A stretch of 64,000 nt of DNA. Origin: DATESN01 sp035270785. Lineage in GTDB: Bacteria; Bacillota; Clostridia; Lachnospirales; Lachnospiraceae. The DNA is taken from positions 17,711 through 81,710 of the forward strand of contig DATESN010000072.1 in NCBI GenBank assembly GCA_035270785.1, read 5' to 3'. The position numbers and the translations under genes were made by a program. A model generated the notes under the pieces. That model was not told the DNA's origin, ran no database searches, and saw only the letters and a list, made by a program, of their open reading frames with translations. Below, in pieces: positions 25,103 to 34,146 of the stretch (position 1 is the first letter of the stretch; each line of letters opens with the position of its first letter).

Positions 25103-26563
25103 TTATAATTGACATTCTTTGCCGGATTTCTCATCAACATAGAGGATAGAATATTCTTTAGAATCAAAATCTGCAGTTAAGGTAGTAACGTATTCCTCTT
25201 TTTTCCATGTAACGGTAAGTTTACCATCTTTATTATCTTTGCCTACTGTGATATCACCATTAAAAGCTGGATATTCGTTACGGAAGCGCATAATTTCATA
25301 CATCCGTTGAAGCATAGGTTTTTTTACAGCCTCTTCGATTTCAGAAAGAGTATAAGAATGTCTATTGATGCTTCTAGGATCACTGTCATGCTTAAGACCT
25401 TCAATATCATTTTCCCCAGCCAAAAGTCCAACATAATAAACTTGAGGAATTCCAGGGGTATAGAATTGTACAATTCTAGATAGGAGATAAGCATCGTCAT
25501 TGCAACGAAGGGCAGAATAATAGGTACTTCCAAGCTGATAACGTTGCGCCTTTTTCCCTGTTGTCTTAATCATACTAGGCATCTTAATATACTGTTTGGC
25601 TTCTTTTGTAATATCATCAATATCTTCTCTTACAAAATCAATCTCATCATCCGTAAGAAGATCTACAACATCGACAACACCAATACCATCATGGGTATCT
25701 AAGGTAGTAAACTGTTTTCTTGGGCAAATATTAAGCCAGTGAATGAGTCTGTCTGTTCTTCCGGATTTCAATCCATGAAGAAGAAGCATAGGCAGGGCAA
25801 AATCATAAACCCAATAACCTTTTTCAGCCATTTTTAACTGAATCTTATAGTTCTCATGTATCTCAGGGAGCATTTCTGTCCCATACTCATTTAAAGGCTT
25901 CATTCCGATATTCAAAACCTCCCATATTTCAGGTTCTACGAAAAAGCAGCTGGAGCCAGGACGTTTGGATGCATAGGCAAATGCATCAAAGCGAATTAAT
26001 GGTACGTGTTGGGCAATTCTTCCGAGGTTTCGTTGGTAATAATCTTGTGTAGATTTTGTGTAAGGATTAATATCTATTTGTTCTTCAAAAAAAGTATTCC
26101 AGAGACGGACCTTTTCACCATCTTCTCTTGTAAATTCTAAATATGGCCCAGCCACTTTTCTACGATAAAGAGCATCCATATCTGCTTCGCTAGGCTCGCC
26201 ATTTGGCCAAAACTCATCCCAATGAATGAACATATCGCGGTATGGAGAGGTATCACCATTTTTCATATAGTCTTTAAATTCTTCACAACGGATGGAAACA
26301 TGATTTAGCATAAAATCAGCCATCATATAATATTTATCCGAAAGTATATCAATATCATCCCAAGTTCCGAAATCGGGATCTACAATGTCATAGTTGATGA
26401 CAGCAAAGCCTCTGTCTCCAGAAGAAGGAAAGAATGGCAGAGCGTGGAGTCCTCCAATAACTCCTTTAAATTTTTCATCGAGAACCTGATTTAGTTCTTT
26501 TAAATCTTTACCCATGGTATTTGCATAGGTAATTAGCATAATCTTATTTTCAATTTTTTTCAT
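25103..26563 (-). CDS. gtfA: Sucrose phosphorylase (GH13 subfamily 18)
   Basis: Converts sucrose and phosphate to glucose 1-phosphate and fructose in the cytoplasm. The sequence follows Streptococcus mutans GtfA closely in order and motifs: LITYANTMGKDLKEL at the N-terminus, HALPFFPSSGDRGF, nucleophile Asp193 in LIRFDAFAYASK, acid/base Glu234 in LPEIHENY, and His291-Asp292 in TLDTHDGIGVVDV. The length of 486 is normal. Related enzymes act on sucrose 6'-phosphate or glucosylglycerate, so substrate preference is inferred. It lies between two sugar-import permeases and an esterase on the same strand. This is the only glycoside-cleaving enzyme in the island. Confidence 0.9.
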   Translation of the reverse strand: MKKIENKIMLITYANTMGKDLKELNQVLDEKFKGVIGGLHALPFFPSSGDRGFAVINYDIVDPDFGTWDDIDILSDKYYMMADFMLNHVSIRCEEFKDYMKNGDTSPYRDMFIHWDEFWPNGEPSEADMDALYRRKVAGPYLEFTREDGEKVRLWNTFFEEQIDINPYTKSTQDYYQRNLGRIAQHVPLIRFDAFAYASKRPGSSCFFVEPEIWEVLNIGMKPLNEYGTEMLPEIHENYKIQLKMAEKGYWVYDFALPMLLLHGLKSGRTDRLIHWLNICPRKQFTTLDTHDGIGVVDVVDLLTDDEIDFVREDIDDITKEAKQYIKMPSMIKTTGKKAQRYQLGSTYYSALRCNDDAYLLSRIVQFYTPGIPQVYYVGLLAGENDIEGLKHDSDPRSINRHSYTLSEIEEAVKKPMLQRMYEIMRFRNEYPAFNGDITVGKDNKDGKLTVTWKKEEYVTTLTADFDSKEYSILYVDEKSGKECQL

Positions 26564-26589
26564 ATTTGTACCTTTCTATGTGAGTTTGA

Positions 26590-27471
26590 TTAACCTTTTA
26601 CAGAACCGATGGAAATACCTGCAACAAATGATTTCTGAAAGAAAGGATATGCTATCAGAATAGGAATGATTGCAATAACAGCCAAAGCCATACGAATACT
26701 TATGCTTGGGAGCTGTGCTGTATTTATTCCAGGAGTTGTATGGGTTTGCAGGAAAGCAATATTACTAATCACAGAGTTTAGATAATTCTGAATGCCGAAT
26801 AATCCTCTTTTTGTTTGTATAAAATAAACACCGTTGGTCCAGTTATTCCAATATGCGATGGCGGACATTAAGGAAATTGTACCAATAATTGGTTTTGACA
26901 TAGGAATTACAATTTTCCATAAGTTTTGGAATTCATTTGCACCATCAATCATGGAGGCTTCTAACACTTCCATTGGTACGTTTGTCATGATATAAGTGCG
27001 AACCATGATAACGAAGAAAGCGTTCATTAACAGATATGGTACAATCATGGCTGCGAGGGTATCTGTGATATGAAATATATTGGAATAAATTAAATAGGTA
27101 GGGACGAATCCACCACTGAATAACATTGTAAAGAATATGAAAAAGGAAATAAAACTTCTACCAGGAAGATCTTTTCTTGAGAGTGGATAAGCAAATAATA
27201 AGGTCATGGTTACATTGATAGAAGTACCAATAATAGTGATAACAAAGCTCATAAAATAGGCCCGTAAGATATCAGCCCTGATACCCCAGATATACGTGTA
27301 GGCAGCAGTAGAAAAGCCACGAGGAATAAAGGAATATCCAGATTGTGCTAGAGCAGTTTCTGAACTAAAGGAGCTGGAAATCAAAATTATAAATGGAAGA
27401 ATACAGCTTAGTGTCAAAAGAATCATAATTAGATTCATAACAGAGCGAAATGTTTTGTTTTGATAAATCAT
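26590..27471 (-). CDS. Carbohydrate ABC transporter permease, LplC/YtcP type
   Basis: A 293-residue inner-membrane permease with six hydrophobic segments (first at about 11-33). The EAA loop, EASMIDGANEFQNLWKIVIP, contacts the ATPase. The C-terminus ends in the typical FQKSFVAGISIGSVKG. It forms the import channel with the upstream permease. GGAGGTAATT precedes the start. As with other LplBC systems no ATPase gene is nearby; these importers often share one MsmX-type ATPase. Confidence 0.92.
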   Translation of the reverse strand: MIYQNKTFRSVMNLIMILLTLSCILPFIILISSSFSSETALAQSGYSFIPRGFSTAAYTYIWGIRADILRAYFMSFVITIIGTSINVTMTLLFAYPLSRKDLPGRSFISFFIFFTMLFSGGFVPTYLIYSNIFHITDTLAAMIVPYLLMNAFFVIMVRTYIMTNVPMEVLEASMIDGANEFQNLWKIVIPMSKPIIGTISLMSAIAYWNNWTNGVYFIQTKRGLFGIQNYLNSVISNIAFLQTHTTPGINTAQLPSISIRMALAVIAIIPILIAYPFFQKSFVAGISIGSVKG

Positions 27472-27494
27472 AATAATTACCTCCGAATTTTATG

Positions 27495-28421
27495 TTAGAA
27501 CAGGGAACTGTCCTTGTCGATTTTGGAAACAAAGAAGTTAGCAGCAAAGATACAGATGAATCCAAGGATTGACTGTAAAAATCCAGCAGCAGTAGAACGA
27601 CCGATATCATTTAACTCGATTAATCCACGATACACATAGGTATCAATGGTCTGCGTTGTGGAGTATAGAAGACCACTGTTCATAGGTATCTGATAAAACA
27701 GACCGAAATCAGAATAGCAGATACGTCCAATAGATAATAAAACTAAGGTAATAATAGTGGTTTTAAGGGCTGGAAAAGTAATAAATCTAATTTGATCCCA
27801 GATTCCGGCTCCATCAACAACAGCGGCTTCATAGAACGATTTATCAATACCAATTAACGTGGAGTAATAAATTATGGAACTATATCCAAAGGACATCCAA
27901 AGATATACAATGACTAAGATGAAAGGCCAGTATTTTGCTTCGTTATACCAGCTAATACTGTCCATACCAAACATGGGTAGAACTGATGTATTTAGCAAAC
28001 CATTACTACCACTTAAAAATGCATATACAATGTAACTAACTATGATAGTTGAAAGTAAAAAAGGAATTAATATAATGACCTGACCGAATCGCTTGAAGAA
28101 TTTTTGGTGAATACAGTCAAGCGCAATTGCAGTAAAAATGCCCATTAAGTTTCCCAAAAAAATAAATGCCAAGTTGTACAGAATGGTATTTCTGAAAAAC
28201 AAGAATGCATCATTGGTACTGAATAAATAAGTAAAATTAGAAAAACCGGTCCATGGACTTTTTAAGATACCAACAGAATAATTGATTTTTTTAAAAGCAA
28301 GGGCAAGTCCAGCCATTGGTAAATAATTATTAACAATTAAATAAATAGTACCGGGGATAAGCATTAGATATAATGGCAGATAACGCTTCATTCTTTGCCA
28401 ATTTGTTTTCTTCTTCATCAT
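27495..28421 (-). CDS. Carbohydrate ABC transporter permease, LplB/YteP type
   Basis: A 308-residue permease with TM1 at about 15-35, six hydrophobic segments, and the EAA motif YEAAVVDGAGIWDQIRFITFP. It is the first gene of the minus-strand operon, divergent from the binding-protein gene at 28915. GGAGAG lies just before ATG 28421. On the minus strand TCGACA near 28518 and GATAGT about 17 bases on are the best promoter I see, and they are weak. Confidence 0.92.
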   Translation of the reverse strand: MMKKKTNWQRMKRYLPLYLMLIPGTIYLIVNNYLPMAGLALAFKKINYSVGILKSPWTGFSNFTYLFSTNDAFLFFRNTILYNLAFIFLGNLMGIFTAIALDCIHQKFFKRFGQVIILIPFLLSTIIVSYIVYAFLSGSNGLLNTSVLPMFGMDSISWYNEAKYWPFILVIVYLWMSFGYSSIIYYSTLIGIDKSFYEAAVVDGAGIWDQIRFITFPALKTTIITLVLLSIGRICYSDFGLFYQIPMNSGLLYSTTQTIDTYVYRGLIELNDIGRSTAAGFLQSILGFICIFAANFFVSKIDKDSSLF

Positions 28422-28914
28422 TAACTCTCCTTTTTCTAATAAACAAAAACCTTTAATTTATTTCATAACTCAATCTATCATCAATGTGCACAAACAAACT
28501 ATCATTTTTCTGACATAAACTGTCGAATTTCTAATTTGTGGGAGTAGTTATTAGAAAAAAGTTATTTATATACAATAAGAATGTACTTTAGTTAAATAAA
28601 ATAGTCAATGCGATGAATACTAAGATGGAAATGTTGTATCACACAACACTTCTTGGAGAATTGCACAATAAAGGTTTAATAAATAAACAAATAATAGTCA
28701 AAATGGAACTACTAATAGAAGTATTTCGTTACCACGTTGTAATTATGCATCCTTTTATATTGATAAAGGTTAGAAAATTGATGATTTGTGACAGAAAAAT
28801 GATAGTGAGGATGAAGACGGATTTGATATGATGAATTTGCAAACAAGAAATGATTTAGGGAAGAAGTTCCCAACACAGATGCGAAACATTTGTGTAAAAA
28901 AAAAGGAGGATATT
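28422..28914. other. Divergent intergenic control region between the permease and binding-protein genes
   Basis: A 493-base AT-rich gap with no supported gene. A 72-codon frame at 28613-28831 has no ribosome binding site and poor composition. On the plus strand TTATTA, 17 bases, then TACAAT near 28550-28578 is a weak promoter. No TGTAAACGTTT operator is present. The size suggests binding sites for an activator such as the AraC-type regulator, but I cannot identify any. Confidence 0.4.
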
Positions 28915-30447
28915 ATGAAAAAGAAAGTTATTTCCCTACTACTAACAGCCGCCATGTCGGTATCTTTGTTAGCGGGATGTGGAAGCAATACACCTAAGAC
29001 TACAGAAGGTGATAAGACTGTTGCAGAAACAGATAAAGGTGATACTACAACAGAGGAGTATCCAGTAATCAGAGTTCCTTATGCTGTTATATTTGATTCC
29101 TTTGACGCAGATGCAATTCAGGATGCATTAAATGTAATTTTGAGAGAAAAGGCAGGAGCAGAAGTTGAATTTGTAGGTATAGAATTCGGCAACTGGTCTA
29201 CGCAACTTAATCTTATGCTCACAGGTGGCGAGAATTCATTAGATTTATTTAGCTCCTTCTGGTACACATCCGTAAATAATCTTGCATCGAATGGACAAGC
29301 AATAGCACTTGATGATTTACTTGCATCTGACGGACAGGGAATTTTAGACTTGTATAATGGAATGGAAGATTATCTAAATTGTGGAAATATAAAAGGTCAA
29401 GTTTATGGCATTCCTTCTATCTATGCATGGAGTTCAGAAAACCTATATCTTGCACGTACCGAAGATGCTGAAGCAGCTAGTATTGATTGGAATCAGGTGC
29501 ATGATCTTGATGGAGTTACAGAGGCTATGAAAGCCATGAAAGAAGTAAATCCAGATAAATACTATATTCCGGGATCCACAGATCCTTATTGGATTCCAAA
29601 GAGCATTGATTACTTAGGTGATACTAATTACCTTGGAGTACTTGCAGATCCAATTAACAGTACAACAATTGAAAACTATTATGAATCTGATTACTTCCTT
29701 GACTTAGTAGATCATATTAAAGAATGGAAAAAGAATGATTTATTCAGTCCAGATCCACTAAGTAATAATCAGCCTACTTTAATGAGCATCAATCTTGGAA
29801 TTGCTAATGGAACACCAGGATATTCATGGGATGCAAAAACATCAATTAAAAGTACATCTGCACAAAATGGGATTGATCTTTCTGGTGCCGCTGTTACGAA
29901 ACCTCTTGCAACAACAGGTGATGTAACTACGTATATGTGGCACATAAGCCCATTCTGTAAAAATCCAGATGCAGCAATGAGAGTTTTAAATGTTTTGTTT
30001 ACTGATCCAGAAGCAGCGGAACTTGTAGCAAATGGTCTTGAAGGTCTTGAATATACAGTTGATGAAAATGGACAAATGAATTATCCAGAGGGTAAGACTA
30101 TGGCAGATATTGGTTGGGCAGCAGCTAGTATGGCTTATTGGCCAAATGTAACTCTTTGTAAAACATGGAGCTTTGAACCAGAAGATATTTATGAGCAAAT
30201 GATTCAAAAAAATAAAACTGCGGGAAAATCTCTTGCCCTTGGTTTCCAGTTCGATTCTTCATCAGTAACAGATCAAATAACAGCTTGTGCCAATGTAGTT
30301 GCTCAATACTATATGCCAATTATGTATGGTGAAATAAAAATTGATCCTTCATTAGTGGAATTTAATAAACAGCTTTATGCTGCTGGTCTTCAAGATATTA
30401 TTGATGCGAAGCAGGAACAGTTAGACACATGGCTTGCAGCTAGATAG
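28915..30447 (+). CDS. Extracellular sugar-binding lipoprotein of the ABC importer (LplA type)
   Basis: A 510-residue solute-binding protein. Signal peptide with lipobox LLAGC, modified cysteine C22, then a Ser/Thr-rich linker and a family 1-type binding domain. The length over 500 residues is typical of the LplA class that works with LplB/LplC permeases, which are encoded divergently just upstream. AGGAGG at 28904-28909 fixes ATG 28915; the frame continues upstream to 28828 but that start lacks a ribosome binding site and would hide the signal peptide. It is the only clearly exported protein of the island's uptake set besides the membrane components. It likely captures the imported sugar or sugar ester. 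Confidence 0.92.
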   Translation: MKKKVISLLLTAAMSVSLLAGCGSNTPKTTEGDKTVAETDKGDTTTEEYPVIRVPYAVIFDSFDADAIQDALNVILREKAGAEVEFVGIEFGNWSTQLNLMLTGGENSLDLFSSFWYTSVNNLASNGQAIALDDLLASDGQGILDLYNGMEDYLNCGNIKGQVYGIPSIYAWSSENLYLARTEDAEAASIDWNQVHDLDGVTEAMKAMKEVNPDKYYIPGSTDPYWIPKSIDYLGDTNYLGVLADPINSTTIENYYESDYFLDLVDHIKEWKKNDLFSPDPLSNNQPTLMSINLGIANGTPGYSWDAKTSIKSTSAQNGIDLSGAAVTKPLATTGDVTTYMWHISPFCKNPDAAMRVLNVLFTDPEAAELVANGLEGLEYTVDENGQMNYPEGKTMADIGWAAASMAYWPNVTLCKTWSFEPEDIYEQMIQKNKTAGKSLALGFQFDSSSVTDQITACANVVAQYYMPIMYGEIKIDPSLVEFNKQLYAAGLQDIIDAKQEQLDTWLAAR

Positions 30448-30468
30448 TCTTAAAAATAAAAACTTCAG

Positions 30469-30504
30469 TATATAGGGAGGAATTTACAGATTCTTCCCTA
30501 TATA
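30469..30504 (+). other. Long hairpin between the binding-protein and MFS genes
   Basis: TATATAGGGAGGAAT (30469-30483) pairs with ATTCTTCCCTATATA (30490-30504) across a 6-base loop: 15 pairs with one G-U. No T run follows, so it is unlikely to be a simple terminator. It may protect the 3' end of the abundant binding-protein message. Confidence 0.6.
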
Positions 30505-30521
30505 TGATAAGGAATGAAATC

Positions 30522-31739
30522 ATGAATAATAATACAATTATGGAGCCAACAAAGCTCTGGAATAAATTTTATATATTGGTACTGCTGGTGAATGCGTTGA
30601 ATGCATTCTCTTTTTATATGGTAGTAACCATTTTGTCAAAATACCTGGTAGAGATCGGAATTACCATTACATTAGCAGGAGTTATAGTGGGATTGTTTTC
30701 AATTACATCCTTATGCTTTAGACCATTTAGCGGATTGCTTTCAGACAGATTAAATAATATAACACTTTTAAAATGGAGCAATGTATTTATGGGACTTGGA
30801 CTCCTTGGTTTTGCATTTACTACCAATATTTCTCTCATTGTCTTCTTTCGAGTTTTAAATGGCATTGGTTTTGCTTTGGGAGGAACCTGCCAGATTGTTC
30901 TAGCTACAAAATATATTCCGAAAGCTAGGATGGGAGAAGGAATTGGATATCTTGGACTAGGAATGGTTATTAGTTCAGCTGTGGCACCTGGAATTGGACT
31001 TCCTATTGCGGAGAATTTTGGTATGAAATCCACTTTTTTGGTTTCGGCTTCATTGACGGTGGTAGCATTTTTGATTCTATGTTTATTTCATGAGCCAAAG
31101 AAAGAACAAAAAGCGTTTAAAATGAAAATATCCTTTAGCGATATTATTGCAATAAAAGCGTTACCATTTACGATTGTTGCAGGTTCTTACTCTTTTATCA
31201 ATGGCATAATTGCTTCTTACCTTGTGCTTTATGCGGATGAGATTGGAATCACCGGAATTAGTATTTATTTTACGGTTTGTGCAGTTGTATTGTTTACAAT
31301 TAGACCACTATCTGGAAAGCTGATGGATAAAAAAGGAATCAGAGTAACTGTCCTTCCGGGATTACTACTTACAGCAACCTCCATGTTTATATTAGGTAGA
31401 AGTACATCTCTTCTTATGATATTGATTACTGGAGCAATAAGATCTCTTGGTCAGGGGGCCGCTCAGCCATCGTTACAGGCGGGATGTATCAAAAGAGTAG
31501 GACTGGAAAAAAGTGGCGTTGCTACAAGTACTTATTATTTAGGTGGAGATGTTTTTCAGGGAATTGGTCCAATGTTAGGAGGATTAATCATTGGAGGTAT
31601 TACCGGTGTAGCCAGCTTCCGTACCTTGTTTGATTTAGGTGGAATATTAATGATTTTTGCTTTGCTTTATTTTTTCTATGTTACAAGAAAGGGGAAAATA
31701 GAAAACAGGAGGGTAAATAATGGGATTATTGAGATTTAG
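30522..31739 (+). CDS. MFS transporter
   Basis: A 405-residue major facilitator with about 12 hydrophobic segments. The loop between TM2 and TM3 reads FSGLLSDRLNN, matching the MFS signature (GxLaDrxGrr), with an equivalent loop LSGKLMDKKG in the second half. Substrate unknown; its place between a sugar-binding protein and an esterase fits sugar uptake or export of a released acid. AAGGA at 30508-30512 supports ATG 30522; an earlier ATG at 30504 overlaps the hairpin. The 3' end overlaps the next gene by 20 bases. Confidence 0.85.
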   Translation: MNNNTIMEPTKLWNKFYILVLLVNALNAFSFYMVVTILSKYLVEIGITITLAGVIVGLFSITSLCFRPFSGLLSDRLNNITLLKWSNVFMGLGLLGFAFTTNISLIVFFRVLNGIGFALGGTCQIVLATKYIPKARMGEGIGYLGLGMVISSAVAPGIGLPIAENFGMKSTFLVSASLTVVAFLILCLFHEPKKEQKAFKMKISFSDIIAIKALPFTIVAGSYSFINGIIASYLVLYADEIGITGISIYFTVCAVVLFTIRPLSGKLMDKKGIRVTVLPGLLLTATSMFILGRSTSLLMILITGAIRSLGQGAAQPSLQAGCIKRVGLEKSGVATSTYYLGGDVFQGIGPMLGGLIIGGITGVASFRTLFDLGGILMIFALLYFFYVTRKGKIENRRVNNGIIEI

Positions 31740-32577
31740 TTTTAAATCACAAGCATTAAGTCTTTACACTAATATTACAGTGACTCTTCCTACCGAAAAT
31801 ATGACTTATTATTCTCTGACAGAACAAAAAAGAGAAGAAGGCATAGCGACTAGAAGAGAATGGGAATATTGTGAAGGAATGAAGCTTCAGACAATATATG
31901 TATTGCATGGGGGTGGGGATGATGATACCTGCGTGGTACGTAATACTAATATAGAAAGATATGCGAAAGAGAATTGTGTCATGACAGTAACAGCACAGGT
32001 TAATGACAGCTTTTATATGGATACACAGTATGGTTACAACTATTTTACTTTTATGACAGAAGAACTTCCAAAGGTAATTCAAACGATGTTTCCTTCTTCA
32101 CCCAAAAGAGAGGACAACTTTGTGGCAGGAGTTGCTATGGGAGGAAACGGTGCACTTGCACTTGCTTTAAAACGCCCAGATCTTTATGAGGCATGTGTAG
32201 ATCTGTCAGGTGGAATTGGATGTAGCGTAGATACAGATGCATTTATAGAGGAAGTTCGCACATTAAAGCTAAAAAGGTTACAGACGACATTTGGAGATCC
32301 AGATAAGATTCGTGATGGTCCGTATGACTTGGGAGGCTATGCAAGAAGACATCTCGAAAAGGGAGAACCTATACCCAAAATATTTATTGCTGTTGGAGAA
32401 AATGATTTTATCAGGGATGTTGTTCGTAAAGACAAAGACGCATTAAAGAAACTAGGTGTTGAATGCTACTATGAAGAGGTGCCTGATTATGACCATGACT
32501 GGAATTTTTGGGATATTTATTTGGGTAAGGCACTGAAAGAATGGCTTCCACTGAAAAGATTCCCGATATACAAATAA
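31720..32577 (+). CDS. Esterase-D-like alpha/beta-hydrolase protein with serine nucleophile replaced by alanine
   Basis: 285 residues, same family as 15370 and 24216. The elbow reads VAGVAMGGNG, so the nucleophile position is Ala139 (codon GCT; one base change from serine TCT). The C-terminal histidine is kept in VPDYDHDWNFW, as is an acid in GENDFIRD. A single substitution removes the nucleophile while the rest of the site is intact, so ester hydrolysis by the usual mechanism is unlikely. AGGAGGG at 31707-31713 sets ATG 31720. It overlaps the MFS gene and so is co-translated with it. Confidence 0.8.
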   Translation: MGLLRFSFKSQALSLYTNITVTLPTENMTYYSLTEQKREEGIATRREWEYCEGMKLQTIYVLHGGGDDDTCVVRNTNIERYAKENCVMTVTAQVNDSFYMDTQYGYNYFTFMTEELPKVIQTMFPSSPKREDNFVAGVAMGGNGALALALKRPDLYEACVDLSGGIGCSVDTDAFIEEVRTLKLKRLQTTFGDPDKIRDGPYDLGGYARRHLEKGEPIPKIFIAVGENDFIRDVVRKDKDALKKLGVECYYEEVPDYDHDWNFWDIYLGKALKEWLPLKRFPIYK

Positions 32578-32599
32578 ATGTAGGGATGGTGAATATAGA

Positions 32600-34087
32600 A
32601 TGAAAGCAAAAATTAGATTAATACCGGGGATGCCAGATGATGAAAACAGAGACTATTTGCCAGAAAAGCTTCAACAAAATGAATGGGTAGTCAATGAAAA
32701 TGGAAATAACTCTCATGTGTTTCCAAAACGTCTAAAGAAATATAAAGAATGTCTTGTTGGTGAAATAGAAGATACTTGGTATGAATATATTCCAGAATCC
32801 TATGATTCTGAAAAAAAGACACCACTTGTTTTATCGATGCATGGAGGTTTAATGACAGGATGGGGGCAGGCGATTTATACTTCGTGGACATTGGTGGCAG
32901 ATCGAGAAGGATTTATTGTTGTTTTTCCAAATGCAGGGAAAGATAGAATCTGGATGATGGAATGTGATTGGGAAAAAGTGAAAGAGACTTCAGATAATAT
33001 GCCATCTGACGTTCCATTACTTCATAAACCAGAAGAACACGTAAAGGATTATCATGATGTAAAAATGACGGTAGCGCTGATTGAACGCATGAAAGAAAAA
33101 TATAATATTGATTATGGTAGAATTTATATGCAGGGGATGTCCATGGGGAATGCAATGACATGCCAATTTGCAAGATATATGGGTCATATTCTTGCTGGAG
33201 CAGCAGGATCAGGCTGCCCTACCAATACAAAATTACTTTTTGATGAGAATGAAACAATAATCAATCTGGGGGGCCCTTTAGATATTTGGCAGTCTAGACT
33301 TGAATTGGATCAGGTTCCACCCCATTATAAAGAAAAAGATAGAATTACCATTCTTAAAAATTGCAAATATTGGAACCAAATAAACAACAGCACAGCACTT
33401 CCTAAAATAAGGATAAGGGGAGACTATAACTTTGCTTTCTTTGATGGTGATAAAGGAAATACGGTATTAATGGATGTGAAGAATAGGGATCATGGCCAGA
33501 CTATAGATGATGCTGAATACGTCTGGGATTATCTTTTTTCAGGCTGTTATAAGGATGAAAAAGGACTATTAAGACATACAACTCCTGATAGAGAAAGAAA
33601 GGGTGATGATTTCAACATCGCCATTATGGAAGGATGTAAAAAGGTTTGGGTCAATAATCTTGTAATTGAAATGGAAGCACCTGCATTTCAATGGAAGAAG
33701 TTAAAGTATCATGGGTTACATGGAGAAGCCATAGTCAGAGGAGAATATCTGTATGTACCAGTGAGCTTTTTAGCAAAGGTATTTTTGATAGATATTCAAA
33801 ACACAGAGAATGGATTCATATCAGATTTTATTTTAGCAGATGGAACGGAGATACAATTTGCCAAGGGAAATATTAGTTGTGTTGTTAATAATAGGATAGA
33901 ATCCATGAGCTGTGAAGCTGTAGAAAGGGATCATGTTCTTTATGTGCCACTAGAATGGTTTGTAAAAAGATTTTACCAGATGCAAACATCTTCTTGTGAA
34001 GGAGTTCTTTATGTTACAGATCATGATGCCTCTATTTCAAAATATATGGCATATCTATTAATGGATATTCTCCAAGAAAGATTTTAA
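32600..34087 (+). CDS. Alpha/beta hydrolase with copper-amine-oxidase-like domain, paralogue 4
   Basis: 495 residues with the same layout as the genes at 16187, 17720 and 19261: lead-in IPGMPDDENRDYLPE, hydrolase with Ser181 in GMSMGNAM and histidine in NRDHGQ, then the copper-amine-oxidase-like repeats ending in VTDHDASIS. No signal peptide. It sits 11.8 kb from the other three copies, in the operon that contains the sugar-binding protein, which ties the hydrolase family to the imported substrate. Confidence 0.8.
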   Translation: MKAKIRLIPGMPDDENRDYLPEKLQQNEWVVNENGNNSHVFPKRLKKYKECLVGEIEDTWYEYIPESYDSEKKTPLVLSMHGGLMTGWGQAIYTSWTLVADREGFIVVFPNAGKDRIWMMECDWEKVKETSDNMPSDVPLLHKPEEHVKDYHDVKMTVALIERMKEKYNIDYGRIYMQGMSMGNAMTCQFARYMGHILAGAAGSGCPTNTKLLFDENETIINLGGPLDIWQSRLELDQVPPHYKEKDRITILKNCKYWNQINNSTALPKIRIRGDYNFAFFDGDKGNTVLMDVKNRDHGQTIDDAEYVWDYLFSGCYKDEKGLLRHTTPDRERKGDDFNIAIMEGCKKVWVNNLVIEMEAPAFQWKKLKYHGLHGEAIVRGEYLYVPVSFLAKVFLIDIQNTENGFISDFILADGTEIQFAKGNISCVVNNRIESMSCEAVERDHVLYVPLEWFVKRFYQMQTSSCEGVLYVTDHDASISKYMAYLLMDILQERF

Positions 34088-34146
34088 CACTTAAAAAGTT
34101 AGTATGGCTAGTAATGATGTATTACAGCAAAGATAGGGAGAAAAAT

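Noticed and set aside
28613..28831. A 72-codon plus-strand frame in the divergent intergenic region
   Set aside because: No ribosome binding site, composition unlike real proteins, and it fills a region expected to hold promoters and operators.
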